Assembly (NCBI GenBank): GCA_964017185.1
Contig: OZ024871.1
Location: 59,323,226-59,387,225 of the forward strand
DNA: 64,000 bases
Direction: 5' to 3'
From: Rugalucina vietnamica
Lineage: Eukaryota; Mollusca; Bivalvia; Lucinida; Lucinidae
Shown: positions 33,473 through 45,382 of the stretch, piece by piece
How the letters are laid out: every line of letters starts with the position of its first letter
Position numbering within the stretch: the first letter of the stretch is position 1
Translations under genes and position numbers: made by a program
Notes under the pieces: model-generated
The model's database searches: none
What the model was told of the DNA's origin: nothing
The model's input: the letters and a program-made list of their open reading frames with translations, nothing else

Positions 33473-34432
33473 TGTCAATGTTGTGACCACCAAAAAACAA
33501 ACTTCCATCTAAATGGATTTGTAATCTTATCACGAAACCTGAATAAGTATTTTAGCCATGGTCAAGTTGACTTAATCCAATATTTTCGACCTTAACTCAC
33601 CAGGTTTACTATAAATGTATGTAACACCAATGCCATTGGTAACAACATTGACATTTTGTAACAACATTGATATTAATGATAACAACATTGACATTTCAAA
33701 ACTAAGTATTGTTTGCCTGGTTATTTTACGACACTAACACAACATCATAGTTCTCTTTTCTCATATTCATCTGCAAGAAATAAAAAAAAATCCCACATAA
33801 ACTTTGTTGCTATGCTGGTAAATGTTGTTACTATGCTGGTCAATGTTGATACTATGCTTGTCAATGTTGTTACTTTGTTTTTGTGAGAAAACTTCAAAAC
33901 AATGATAGAACGTTATCTATTAAAATATGCATTGTTAAAATGTGTACATTTGTCACACATTAAGCTACTTTTTCACAATTTTTAACTTTCGTGCTTCCAG
34001 CATGTGAAAGAAAAAGTCATATTTGTCAATGTTATTACCACACAATGAGTAACACCATTGACAGTAACAGCATTGACAAAAATTGACAAATCGTCAAAAC
34101 TAGGGACTCTGGATGGATGTTTAAGCACAATGAAAACTTTAATGTGTGTTTACCCTAAAGTGTAATTAAGCATTGGCCAGTATTTGAACATTCGATAAGT
34201 TAAGAAGTTTTTAATGAGTAACAACATTTGACATAATTACCGATCACATACCCAGCAGCCACATTATAATATTCAAAAACTAAGGCATAGTTGCTTTTGT
34301 GGAAGTCAGCACGTTTTTATCATGGTAATTATATGGAGGTGTTTCAACTAACGTGTAAACAAGCATTAAAACGCCATGGTGTGTAACCATAAGAAACGAT
34401 TTATATAGCAGTAACAACATTGACACGAGCTC
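33473..34432. repeat. cluster of a GTAACAACATTGACA motif on both strands
   Basis: Variants of GTAACAACATTGACA occur on the plus strand near 33640, 33658, 33679, 34048, 34063, 34218 and 34412, and as TGTCAATGTTGTTAC-like complements near 33473, 33821, 33839, 33860 and 34025. Spacing is irregular (18 to about 190 bp) with unrelated sequence between. This is neither a regular tandem array nor a CRISPR. It resembles the subterminal arrays of DNA transposons, but I could not find matching termini. Confidence 0.7.
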
Positions 34433-35281
34433 ATGGGACAAGCACTTAAGCCAAGAAAAAATCATAAAGCAGTTATGGACATGCTTGAAAATAATTGCAG
34501 ACGTCTCTTTATTATCTGTCCATATTAAAAAGTAGCTGAACCTTCAGTAACATAGTGACTTTGTCATATTTTTATAGCCTCAACCCTTCAATGTATTATT
34601 CTATAGCTATAACTGTAATGGAAAAGGCCCATATAGATATCCATCCGAGAAAAAAAGAAGTCCGGTTTTAAAAGATTGTTTATTCGTCAATATGATTATT
34701 TTAGGATGTAAAGCTGTAGACATACAAAAAGTAAATCGGTTGTTTTGTCAACTGGGACACTTAAAAGTTTGAAAGTTACTAACGTTTCAATTTAAAAAGA
34801 ATGCTTAGAGGCCATGGGTAGTGATTCGGTCGGCGGTCATCAGTCTTAGGCATATTCGTCCCCAATTATTTCGATACAAATTGTTATTTCGGTTTCTTAT
34901 CTATAAACGACATGCTTAAGACATGATTTCTATCATTGATTATGCCTGTAGTATCTGTCTGTTCTTCATAATAATAATAGTTCATCGCGGTTTGTATTTA
35001 GCGCTACACTGCCGTGGTCACTTCAATAGTTTTTTTTTATGATAACCTCGAAGGTACGAATGAAGCCGAGATAGCCTGATTCTCTTTCTCTTCTAGTAAT
35101 CAAGGGCGGGAAAATGATTCGGTATCAATTAAGCATGGCACTGGTTCCTATTCCGAATATATTTACATATAACATAAACCTGATAACTGGAAACCAGCCG
35201 ATAATGGCAACTATTTTTAGATTATTATTTATAGACCATAAATATTAATAATAACACGAGTAATGCCGTTAAAAGTCTGTC

Positions 35282-35355
35282 GGCCCCATTAGCTCAGTGT
35301 GTTAAGCATCGGTCTTCTAATCAGACTCTTACAGGTTCGAATCTCGCCGCGTATC
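35282..35355 (+). repeat. tRNA-like sequence (copy in segment B)
   Basis: Nearly identical to 9868-9942, with A box TAGCTCAGTGTG, B box GGTTCGAATCTC and a downstream poly-T tract (35366-35404). The anticodon stem here pairs slightly better (GGT in place of GAT) but still has mismatches. Confidence 0.6.
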
Positions 35356-35539
35356 AGCTTTTCATTTTTTTTTTTCTTTTTTCTTTTTTTTTTTTTTTTT
35401 TTTTGTTATCATAATAAGTTTCTTTTCTTTCTTCATTCGTTTTTATTCCTCCTTTTTTATGGAGTCTATTTAGCAGTACGCTGAAAAAAGTTGTTCAGTA
35501 CTGGCGATAACTGGTAGGCCCAGAATGTTGCATTATCAT

Positions 35540-35816
35540 ATGAGCCGCGTCACAAGAAAACCGGATTTTGCCTATGCGAAAACAAAGGCGCAGATCAGCT
35601 TCGCAGTTACCTATGCGAAAACAAAGGCGCAGATCAGCTTCGCAGTAACTGCGAAGCTGATCAGCGCCTTTGTTTTCGCTACACGGATAGTACACTTTCT
35701 CTTCTTATTAAATCCGAAATTTCAAGCTTCTATGCTGCTTCTGGGACTGTACATGTCGGTTTGTGTCAGACCTGATTGGAAACAACGAAGACCGGTTTTC
35801 TCGCGTCGCGGCTCAT
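35540..35816. mobile_element. MITE family R3, complete copy
   Basis: It has ATGAGCCGCG at the left and CGCGGCTCAT at the right, with inner AAAACCGG and CCGGTTTTC also inverted. One arm of the central palindrome is duplicated (CCTATGCGAAAACAAAGG twice), which lengthens this copy relative to 10110-10281. Confidence 0.85.
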
Positions 35817-35871
35817 TAACATTTAATTTTGAAATGATGTTTAACCATATCTTCAATGGCTAAAAAGATAA

Positions 35872-35977
35872 ATGTATTACATAGGTGTAAATTATGTAAA
35901 GTGTATGTTGAGATATCTGATGATCATGTATTACATAGGTGTAAATTATGTAAAGTGTATGTTGAGATATCTGATGA
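35872..35977. repeat. two tandem 54-bp units
   Basis: ATGTATTACATAGGTG through GAGATATCTGATGAT is repeated exactly once in direct succession. Confidence 0.9.
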
Positions 35978-35984
35978 TTTTCAC

Positions 35985-36322
35985 AAGTGATTGATATCAG
36001 CCGATATTTTAACTGTAAATTTCTGATAACTTCTGACGTTTCCATTCACTTGACGTCATTAAAAAGTGTTTCACGTCAGAAATTCTAACGCCTTTAACTC
36101 AGTTATTTAAGAAATAACATAAAGTATTGGTGTTCATGTTCTTAAATTTTTTATTTGGAACGTAAGGAAGAGTGTACCAAAAATATTTGTGTTTTCAATA
36201 TTTTTTTTTTTTTTTGTTTTGCTTTTTCACCGCCTGCCTCTTCAATGGGAAAATGTACAAATTCAACACACTCGATTAAATATATTTGGTATTCAATTCA
36301 AAAAAGTAAAATATCCTCTAAG
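35985..36322. mobile_element. R4 element, right part only
   Basis: It shares GATATCAGCC, CTTCTGACGTTTCCAT, CACTTGACGTCAT and the terminal AATATCCTCTA with 45860-46318, but one arm of the terminal hairpin is missing. It is present in copy B and absent from copy A. Confidence 0.65.
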
Positions 36323-36559
36323 TATATACCCATACCCATACATACACGTCAATCTTGAAAAGTCAGTCGCACATTAACGTACAAGACAAACGCGACCCTG
36401 GCGTATGAAAAAATCTCAACACGCTGAATAAGAAAATTTGCTTCTTAAACTTTAATTACCTATAGTATAGGACTTACGGCAAATCAGTTACTAGAATCTA
36501 GTATAACCACAACATGGAAGTATGGAGAAATCTCCGATCACTTTTGCAACCTCTTGGTG

Positions 36560-36800
36560 TGATTTGTTTGTTTGAATTGATGCTTTACGTCCCAGTCAAC
36601 AGCTAAGGTCATGTTGGGATGTTGCCTCCATTTTACAGGACTTTTACCCAAAATGAGGATGTTATCACATCCAACAAGTGCTTGAAATATAACTATCCAA
36701 CTAAGACCCAAAAGGCTTATACGTACGTATGGATGGTTTGACTTGAAATGTTGCCTCGGCAGGCTCAGACAAGCGCGGTTAACCAGTAATCAGACGGTCA
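36560..36800. repeat. dispersed repeat R1
   Basis: It contains GGGATGTTGCCTCCATTTTA, CACATCCAACAAGTGCTTG and CGGTTAACCAGTAATCAG. It is the uninterrupted counterpart of 10282-10682. Confidence 0.8.
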
Positions 36801-36904
36801 ATCAGCAGTGTATTTAGCTTTACCTGGAGGCACAAGTAGCCTATATCTATTTCTTTAGGCCCCAATGGGAGGGGGGGCCTCTATGGTAAAATAAGCAGTC
36901 ACAA

Positions 36905-37180
36905 ATAATTAGCGTGTGTCTAAGGTGTGTACAGGTCGTATAATAATCTCAGCATGCTGAAAATTTTGGATTGCATGTACTTTTGTACAGTTATGTTAAG
37001 CACACAATACAGTATAGGCGTGTATCAAACGTTTAATGTAACGCGTGTTGAACTTATTCGTATAAGACACATACCCGAGACACGTCGAGCTTTAAGCATG
37101 CTGCATGCTTAAAATACTTTAACGTACACCAAGGTGAAGCGTATAGAACGCACATGTACGAGGTTTGTGGACACCTTGGC
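36905..37180. repeat. dispersed repeat R8
   Basis: Copy B counterpart of 10785-11075, with AGCGTGTGTCTAAGGTGTGT and CGTATAAGACACA. Confidence 0.65.
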
Positions 37181-38345
37181 TAGCAGGAAAAGTAAAGTGC
37201 TGTTGTTTAAGTTTTTTTTTTGTTTTTGTATAAATATAAGCAGCAATATCTTATGAGCATATCTGAGGAATTTGTTTCAATTTGAAGTATCAACACGTTA
37301 AATATGACATATTTTCTACTTAAGCGTACGTAGGGCCACACGGGACAGGTGCCAAAACGTCAACAAAATGTGACGATTTTCATATTGTGTTTTTTCCCTG
37401 TCTAACGGCACTTAAATATGTTATAACATTAAAATATTTCGTCTTAAAACCATATAACACTGACTTCAGTTTCATAAAGATTCCGACTTGGCGGCAGTGT
37501 TGTTTGATTTATGTGGAAAAAAATCAGAAGCAGACCGAAAAATCTGTTTGAAATAATGGCGTAATTTGACGTCGGAGAACAGCCGACGCCGATTGTATGT
37601 TTCCTTAAGGAAATCACCCACAGATACGATGAAAATGTTACAAACAACAGAAACGTCATCGGTCTGTCAGTTACTATTTAGTTCACAGTAGTTGTGGCAC
37701 AGACGATTTTCAGCTGCTCAGAAGTCCACCTATGATGATAAACGGAAGATCACCTGTCTGGCATGCTCGCCGCAAGAAATTGTTACACATGTTCAACAGG
37801 TGGACGAACAATTTTGAGAGAATTGGTACGGCGTATCTGCATTTGACAGCTGGATACACAGACATAAAAATGTTGATAGCCAAGGATCTTTTGTTTAAAA
37901 AAAAAAAACACACCCTGAAACAAATGTATAACGCGCTTGCGGCTTAAAATGTCAAGTAACGTCATATAGAGACGTTGACCTTTGCCCCAGTGCAGGGAAA
38001 AGGCTGTAGATGACGTGTTTTTGTCAGATTTTAATAAAATGTCTTGTATATTTGCTTATAAAATACTTTTGCAAAAGCAGATATATTCATTTTTTCTGTT
38101 GAAAATATAAATGGTGTACACGAACTTTTCTGACAAACCACGTATGTATTAAACGCATTTGTTACGATCTCCGACGTGCTTCTGATGTTTGTTGAATCAA
38201 GGTATATCTATGTCTATGGAAATACTATGGTTGAATTTGCGGCATATTTTTCCACACGCTCGGTGCGCGGTTTGTCTTATACGTTATTGACTGCGATAGA
38301 AAATTGAGGCTATTGATATGACACTGTGTCATATCTTTTCTTGTT

Positions 38346-38754
38346 ATCACATCTCAACTATAAGGGGTTAGTGCCGGACAGCCCAAAAGTACTAATTATT
38401 GTGTACTCAACAATTATCATAAAGACGATGAACAAAAAGTGGTGTTTCAACATGACCACCATAGTGCCTTAAGACTTACTAAAAGAAATAATCTAAAACA
38501 TCAATTCAAACACACAGAAAATGTATAGCGATTAAGCGTTTTGCGTTCATATGCACAAAATACACCCGGGTGCAAAAGAACCGTGACCCGGGTTCAATTT
38601 CAATTTGCTCCACCTCGAAAGTAGGGGCAAATTTGCAACCGGGTGTATTTTTTTTCACTGGATTTACTTTCTTAGAACACCGTTCTTATAGCATAAAATA
38701 CGTACACCGGATGCAAATTTACACCCGGGGTGCAAAAATACACCAGGTGAAAAT
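38346..38754. other. spacer with CACCCGGGTGCA repeats
   Basis: TACACCCGGGTGCAAAAG at about 38561, AACCGGGTGTATTTTTT at about 38638 and TTACACCCGGGGTGCAAAAA at about 38719 form a group of direct and inverted short repeats. No gene was recognised. Confidence 0.55.
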
Positions 38755-41280
38755 GTTGCTTTAGATTAGTCTAACCAATTTCGTATTTGCTTCGGCATGT
38801 ATTCATGACATTCGTAACGGATTCGTGGTTCATTCGTAGTTGGGTGACAACCTCCGGAATTCCCGAAAGAGTTACGAATACATCCGAATAAAATAAGATC
38901 CAGTTACGATGTCACGGAATGAACTACGACTTCGTTACGAATTAACTGCGACTTTGGGGTCGAAAATTCCTGACCAAAATTTTGAACAGTTTGGCCACGA
39001 ATTTCTGACTGACCAACAAACGGCAAGATCTTACTACGAACTGTAAGAATTAGTTAAGATCTTCACGAATCGATTACTTTTCAGCTACGAATTCAAAAAC
39101 TTTGTAAATTCGTGACTATTCGTGTGTCGTTTTGTCGTAGTCTGATAGGGGGCATTATGAATAAAATTGAAATGTGAAGTCATTTTGTGACATTAGAAAG
39201 TAGTTCGAATGCAGTAATAAGCGCGTCTAGCCCAGCACCCGGGGATACACAGGTTCACCACCGGATTCAACGATTTTTCTGTCACATGAGGGAAACGAGG
39301 AAACTGTCGTGCAATGCGGTAAATGTGAAATGTCACTTTAGATACATTTTATTGTTGTGAAACAAAACTGTGCTAGTTGACTGAAAATCGCTACAGCCGG
39401 TGTAATTTGATAGACGGTGAAAAATGTAAAAGTAACGGCAGCGATAAGGAAGTGGCGCATTCAGAACAAAAATCCCAATCCAAAAACTGAGGTGAAAACA
39501 AAACTAAAAGGGTTTTAGAAATTACTATGTTTCTTAACTCGTTTTAGCAGTCACACATTTAATAGCGTGTGACTGAGGCGTGTGCCGGATGAATAAAAAT
39601 CTCAGTAGGCTGAACATTTTGGTGTTCAGTCGTTTGTGTTACGTCACAGACACGCTACGCATGCGCTATAGGCGTGCACATGCGCTATAGGCGTGCATCA
39701 ACGCATGTCTCATACACGCTTGGGACACGTTACTGAAGCAATATCTTGTAAAATCGGAACGTACATGTACACATGTAGCGTACACTGGCGTGCATAAAAC
39801 GTGCACCAAACATGCTCAAAGCGTATTCAACGCACCTATAACGTGCGTGGAACCTTGTCAAAACGTATAAGACACACGTTCGAGACACGTCAAGCTTCTA
39901 GAAAATATTTGAGCATGCTTACAAATCTTTTGAGCCCAAACGTAACTGTGCTCCTGACGTATGTTGGATTTTACGTTTTTGTCAACACCCCAAAGCGCGT
40001 TTGGCTTATACGCTAATGTATGACTGCTATTTAAAATAATATTCGGTTACTAATGCAAAGAGGACAACTGGTAAGCCGAGCGAGCAACTATTTCCCAATA
40101 TGAAACAAAGCAAAATGTCGTTCCTTAAAAAATGATTAGACCTGAGTTACACCCCTACATCATTTTCCTTACTATTATGCAACGTTACATTGGCAAACGC
40201 TTTGTGATTGTCTATTCACACACACACACACACGCACGCACGCACGCACGCACGCACTGTTTGCATAATTTTTGTATTCTCTCTATAATTGATCATAATC
40301 GTTCCAAACTGTGACCTTTTAATAATCAGGATATGCTTAAAGCAAACATATAGCCGTAAATTCGCCAAGACAATAGTCGTAAATTATCTATCGCGGTCAA
40401 TTTGGTGGCCGTAATGTCACCAAGACATAGTCCACAAGTAACATATACTTGTCCAAAATTTGGGGGCTGCTAAAAAGGAAATATTCTTCCAAAAAATGCC
40501 GATTTTTTTTCTTCAGAAAATGATTACATTCTAGAACAATGTTTCTCACAAATGTTTGTGAATATAATTTTTTTCCAGAATTCCATGAGAAGGCAATTTA
40601 ACATATTTCTATTTAAATAAAGTTCATATTAGATCTACACGAAACATATTTTTCTGAAGTTGCAAACAAAATGCATGATCACTATCTTGCACTATACAAT
40701 TTTTCTGGAATAGATGTCTGGAAAGGCTAGACCAAACACTTTCAGTTCAACCCAGTCCAGCTGCAACCTTCAAATAGCGTAAAGGAACACATACGATTTG
40801 TAAATTATCAATGACTTAGTTCGAAATTCTCCAGGACGTAGCCGTAAAGGCAATGACCGATAGCCGTAAATTATCGCCTCCCATATATACCTTGTTTTAA
40901 CCGGGTGTGATTTTGGCATCATTATAAAGGAGAAATGTAGCCCTTTTAATCAAGGTATAATACAGCAACCTATCATGTTTATTAACAAAGTTATAACAGC
41001 TATGACAGAACTTTCTGACCTACCCTCGTACCCGTTGGACCATGTATTGCCCATGGAAATTGTATTACCTCGACCAGTCCAGGAATAATGAGTTGGACCG
41101 GAAGGCTATTCCTTGGAGTATGAAATAGCACTCAGTCAACACTAACAATAAACAAGAAGACAAGAAGGTACAAGTAGGCAAAGATCAGGAAAAGGCGCAA
41201 TCAGAAAAAAAGATTTCCACTCCAAAAACCGAGATGGGGAAAAAACTAAATTAACAACCATGAAAACATATCGTAAGCAG
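38755..41280. repeat. 2526-bp tandem duplication, first copy
   Basis: It begins GTTGCTTTAGATTAGTC and ends in an R2 fragment (CATATCGTAAGC). The next base pairs repeat the whole segment from 41281. Differences are a few substitutions, a CA/GCAC microsatellite length change and small indels. It includes R8 (39560-40020), an R2 fragment (39440-39520) and a series of GCCGTAAATT-type short repeats (40350-40870). No gene was recognised; frames shared by both copies are explained by recency. Confidence 0.95.
40215..40258. repeat. (CA)n(CGCA)n microsatellite
   Basis: Simple repeat; its counterpart at 42742-42822 is longer and more complex. Confidence 0.95.
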
Positions 41281-42739
41281 GTTGCTTTAGATTAGTCTAA
41301 CCAATTTCGTATTTGCTTCGGCATGTATTCATGACATTCGTAACGGATTCGTGGTTCATTCGTAGTTGGGTGACAACCTCCGGAATTCCCGAAAGAGTTA
41401 CGAATACATCCCAATAAAATAAGATCCAGTTACGATGTCACGGAATGAACTACGACTTCGTTACGAATTAACTGCGACTTTGGGGTCGAAAATTCCTGAC
41501 CAAAATTTTGAACAGTTTGGCCACGAATTTCTGACTGACCAACAAACGGCAAGATCTTACTACGAACTGTAAGAATTAGTTAAGATCTTCACGAATCGAT
41601 TACTTTTCAGCTACGAATTCAAAAATTTTGTAAATTCGTGACTATTCGTGTGTCGTTTTGTCGTAGTCTGATAGGGGGCATTATGAATAAAATTGAAATG
41701 TGAAGTCATTTTGTGACATTAGAAAGTAGTTCGAATGCAGTAATAAGCGCGTCTAGCCCAGCACCCGGGGATACACAGGTTCACCACCGGATTCAACGAT
41801 TTTTCTGTCACATGAGGGAAACGAGGAAAATGTCGTGCAATGCGGTAAATGTGAAATTTCACTTTAGATACATTTTATTGTTGTGAAACAAAACTGTGCT
41901 AGTTGACTGAAAATCGCTACAGCCGGTGTAATTTGATAGACGGTGAAAAATGTAAAAGCAACGGCAGCGATAAGGAAGTGGCGCAATCAGAACAAAAATC
42001 CCAATCCAAAAACTGAGGTGAAAACAAAACTAAAAGGGTTTTAGAAATTACTATGTTTCTTAACTCGTTTTAGCAGTCACACATTTAATAGCGTGTGACT
42101 GAGGCGTGTGCCGGATGAATAAAAATCTCAGTAGGCTGAACATTTTGGTGTTCAGTCGTTTGTGTTACGTCACAGACACGCTACGCATGCGCTATAGGCG
42201 TGCACATGCGCTATAGGCGTGCATCAACGCATGTCTCATACACGCTTGGGACACGTTACTGAAGCAATATCTTGTAAAATCGGAACGTACATGTACACAT
42301 GTAGCGTACACTGGCGTGCATAAAACGTGCACCAAACATGCTCAAAGCGTATTCAACGCACCTATAACGTGCGTGGAACCTTGTCAAAACGTATAAGACA
42401 CACGTTCGAGACACGTCAAGCTTCTAGAAAATATTTGAGCATGCTTACAAATCTTTTGAGCCCAAACGTAACTGTGCTCCTGACGTATGTTGGATTTTAC
42501 GTTTTTGTCAACACCCCAAAGCGCGTTTGGCTTATACGCTAATGTATGACTGCTATTTAAAATAATATTCGGTTACTAATGCAAAGAGGACAACTGGTAA
42601 GCCGAGCAGGCAACTATTTCCCAATATGAAACAAAGCAAAATGTCATTCCTTAAAAAATGATTAGACCTGAGTTACACCCCTACATCATTTTCCTTACTA
42701 TTATGCAACGTTACATTGGCAAACGCTTTGTGATTGTCT

Positions 42740-42775
<36 letters not shown>

Positions 42776-43838
42776 GCACGCACGCACGCACGCGCGCGCG
42801 CGCGCTCGTGCGTGCGTGCGCACTGTTTGCATAATTTTTGTATTCTCTCTATAATTGATCATAATCGTTCCAAACTGTGACCTTTTAATAATCAGGATAT
42901 GCTTAAAACAAACATATAGCCGTAAATTCGCCAAGACAATAGTCGTAAATTATCTATCGCGGTCAATTTGGTGGCCGTAATGTCACCAAGACATAGTCCA
43001 CAAGTAACATATACTTGTCCAAAATTTGGGGGCTGCTAAAAAGGAAATATTCTTCCGAAAAATGCCGATTTTTTTTTCTTCAGAAAATGATTACATTCTA
43101 GAACAATGTTTCTCACAAATGTTTGTGAATATAATTTTTTTCCAGAATTCCATGAGAAGGCAATTTAACATATTTCTATAAAGTTCATATTAGATCTACA
43201 CGAAACATATTTGTCTGAAGTTGCAAACAAAATGCATGATCACTATCTTGCACTATACAATTTTTATGGAATAGATGTCTGGAAAAGCTAGACCAAACAC
43301 TTTCAGTTCAACCCAGTCCAGCTGCAACCTTCAAATAGCGTAAAGGAACACATACGATTTGTAAATTATCAATGACTTAGTTCGAAATTCTCCAGGACGT
43401 AGCCGTAAAGGCAATTGACCGATAGCCGTTAATTATCGCCTCCCATATATACCTTGTTAACCGGGTGTGATTTTGGCATCATTATAAAGGAGAAATGTAG
43501 CCCTTTTAATCAAGGTATAATACAGCAACCTATCATGTTTATTAACAAAGTTATAACAGCTATGACAGAACTTTCTGACCTACCCTCGTACCCGTTGGAC
43601 CATGTATTGCCCATGGAAATTGTATTACCTCGACCAGTCCAGGAATAATGAGCTGGACCGGAAGGCTATTCCTTGGAGTATGAAATAGCACTCAGTCAAC
43701 ACTAACAATAAACAAGAAGACAAGAAGGTACAAGTAGGCAAAGATCAGGAAAAGGCGCAATCAGAAAAAAAGATTTCCACTCCAAAAACCGAGATGGGGA
43801 AAAAACTAAATTAACAACCATGAAAACATATCGTAAGC
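41281..43838. repeat. 2.5-kb tandem duplication, second copy
   Basis: Direct repeat of 38755-41278, ending at the same TCGTAAGC before continuing into the rest of an R2 repeat, so the right breakpoint lies inside R2. Confidence 0.95.
42742..42822. repeat. (CA)n(CGCA)n(CG)n(TGCG)n microsatellite
   Basis: Expanded version of 40215-40258 with an alternating purine-pyrimidine CG core and inverted GCAC/GTGC ends, able in principle to form Z-DNA or a hairpin. Confidence 0.95.
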
Positions 43839-44440
43839 TATTTCCCAATAGGTGGCCACTCAGTTACCTAAACTTAACTGAAAATATGAAAACATACATA
43901 AGGCGCCAACTGCACAAAAATTTTAAACACCAAGACATAAAACGAAAGAACCACCACAGAAGTATCTCCTTGGAACGATCAGTAATAAAATTACTGGCGG
44001 GCTCAAATCGATTTTACAGGTACCTAACCTCACCCCCAGCTTCTGCAGTGGTTCATAACATTTAGTTAGGTCTTCGGTCCTCGTGGTGAATCTCTAACTA
44101 GTCAATGAATCATCAAAAATAAACAGATAAATCATGATAAACATCATGATGAATCAAAAACGAGGACTCACAGATTGAGTAAGCTGCCCGACGATGGAGA
44201 TCCCTTGGCGCCGAATAACTTACTAACTCCGGAGATAAAGAAAAACACCAGTTAGACCCCGGTGGGCCAAGCAACAGACAAGAAGCTCCGGCCCAAACCA
44301 ACTAAAGTGAATAGCTTTAAGTCGGGGCCATCATAGAGTCTGACGCCCACCGGCGTTCAATTAAAGAAGGCAGCATAGTTATCAACCATGATTGGATTAA
44401 AAACTGAGCATGCAGACCATCGCATAACATTCAAGTTATA
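43720..44440. repeat. dispersed repeat R2, longest collinear copy
   Basis: Runs GATCAGGAAAAGGCGCAATC, GGTGGCCACTCAGTTACCTA, ACCACCACAGAAGTATC, CTTCTGCAGTGGTTCATAAC, GTAAGCTGCCCGACGATGG, CCGGTGGGCCAAGCAACAG and GTCTGACGCCC without rearrangement. It serves as the reference order for the rearranged copy at 52300-53440. Frames through it are broken. Confidence 0.75.
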
Positions 44441-44552
44441 ACCTATACGTCTGTAACGTGTAATGATTTTTCTGAACTGAAAAGAAAAATCATACCTTCC
44501 TATAAGTTTCTTAAATTTGTAAACCAAGTCACCATAAAATTCTGGTTCCGAA

Positions 44553-45382
44553 ATATGGAACGCCTTAACTGTCTTATGTTAAGAACTGTCATTATATGCT
44601 GTTGAAATATATTATCATAGTGTTCGTTTGTCATCCCATCTTGTCCGCTAAGCATTCAACATGTTATCATGTCAACTTTACAGCTTGTTAGGTTAGATCA
44701 TCATTTTATTGAGTTAATATATAATGTTGTTATGTCTACTCATTATTTTGTTGGCTTCGGGTCTCGTGTTGTCTTGTCATTTTGTCGTTTTGTTAGCTTC
44801 ATATATTATCTTATTTGGTCAATTTATCATTTACTTCATTTGATATGGCATATTATCTTGTTCATTTCTATGTAGTCTGGTTAATACTGCGTTCTATTGG
44901 CTCCAAAGATCATAAAACTCTTCTTTGTCCCCGTTGAAAATGTTGTCTTTTCATATCATGATTCTGGTGGGTTTATATATTCTGTTGTTATGTCAACTTA
45001 TTGTTCTGATTGGTTGTTTTGCCATATCATTTTGTTCTTGTTTTATTATGATGGTTTAAAGTGTGATTCTGTTTGGTGAAGTTACAACGCACCTGCTTAA
45101 GATGACTTTATGTTCGCTTCGTTGATAATACTCGCAATTCAAATAACCGAGATGTTATCTCTTTTGTCCAATTGCAATTCTGTATGATACATCTTTTGCA
45201 TTGTTTATTCGTTTCATCAGATTATTGTCTTTATTTGATACTTTGTTTTGGCAATTTATCGTTTTGTTGCCTCTATAGGACACGTTGTCCTGTCAACTTT
45301 ATAATAATGTTGTTGTGTAAAGATTACATCATGTTCATTTTACATGTTGTTGAAAATATGTCACCAAAAAACGATAATAAAT
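44553..45382. repeat. decayed T/G-rich repeat beside an element V-like end
   Basis: TATGGAACGCCTTAACTGTC at about 44553 resembles the element V terminus and minisatellite. CTGTTGAAATATATT follows at about 44600, as it does after element V. From about 44640 to 45370 weakly repeated blocks such as TTGTTATGTCAACTTATTGT and TTGTCATTTTGTCGTTTTG follow. It is probably the remains of an old related element. Confidence 0.4.

Larger units (their letters stand above)
34565..38345. repeat. segmental duplication, copy B (unoccupied site for element II)
   Basis: 34565-37674 matches copy A (9135-11556) directly. After the single TTA at 37672-37674 it goes straight on into GTTCACAGTAGTTGTGGCAC, and 37675-38345 matches the reverse complement of 46999-47613. 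It therefore links the left flank of element II copy 1 to the flank of copy 2 without an element between them. It includes the tRNA-like repeat, an R3 MITE, R1 and R8. Confidence 0.9.

Noticed and set aside
39801..42542. Two identical 71-codon frames as a duplicated gene
   Set aside because: They lie in repeat R8 within the recent tandem duplication; identity is due to the duplication and R8 copies elsewhere do not keep the frame.
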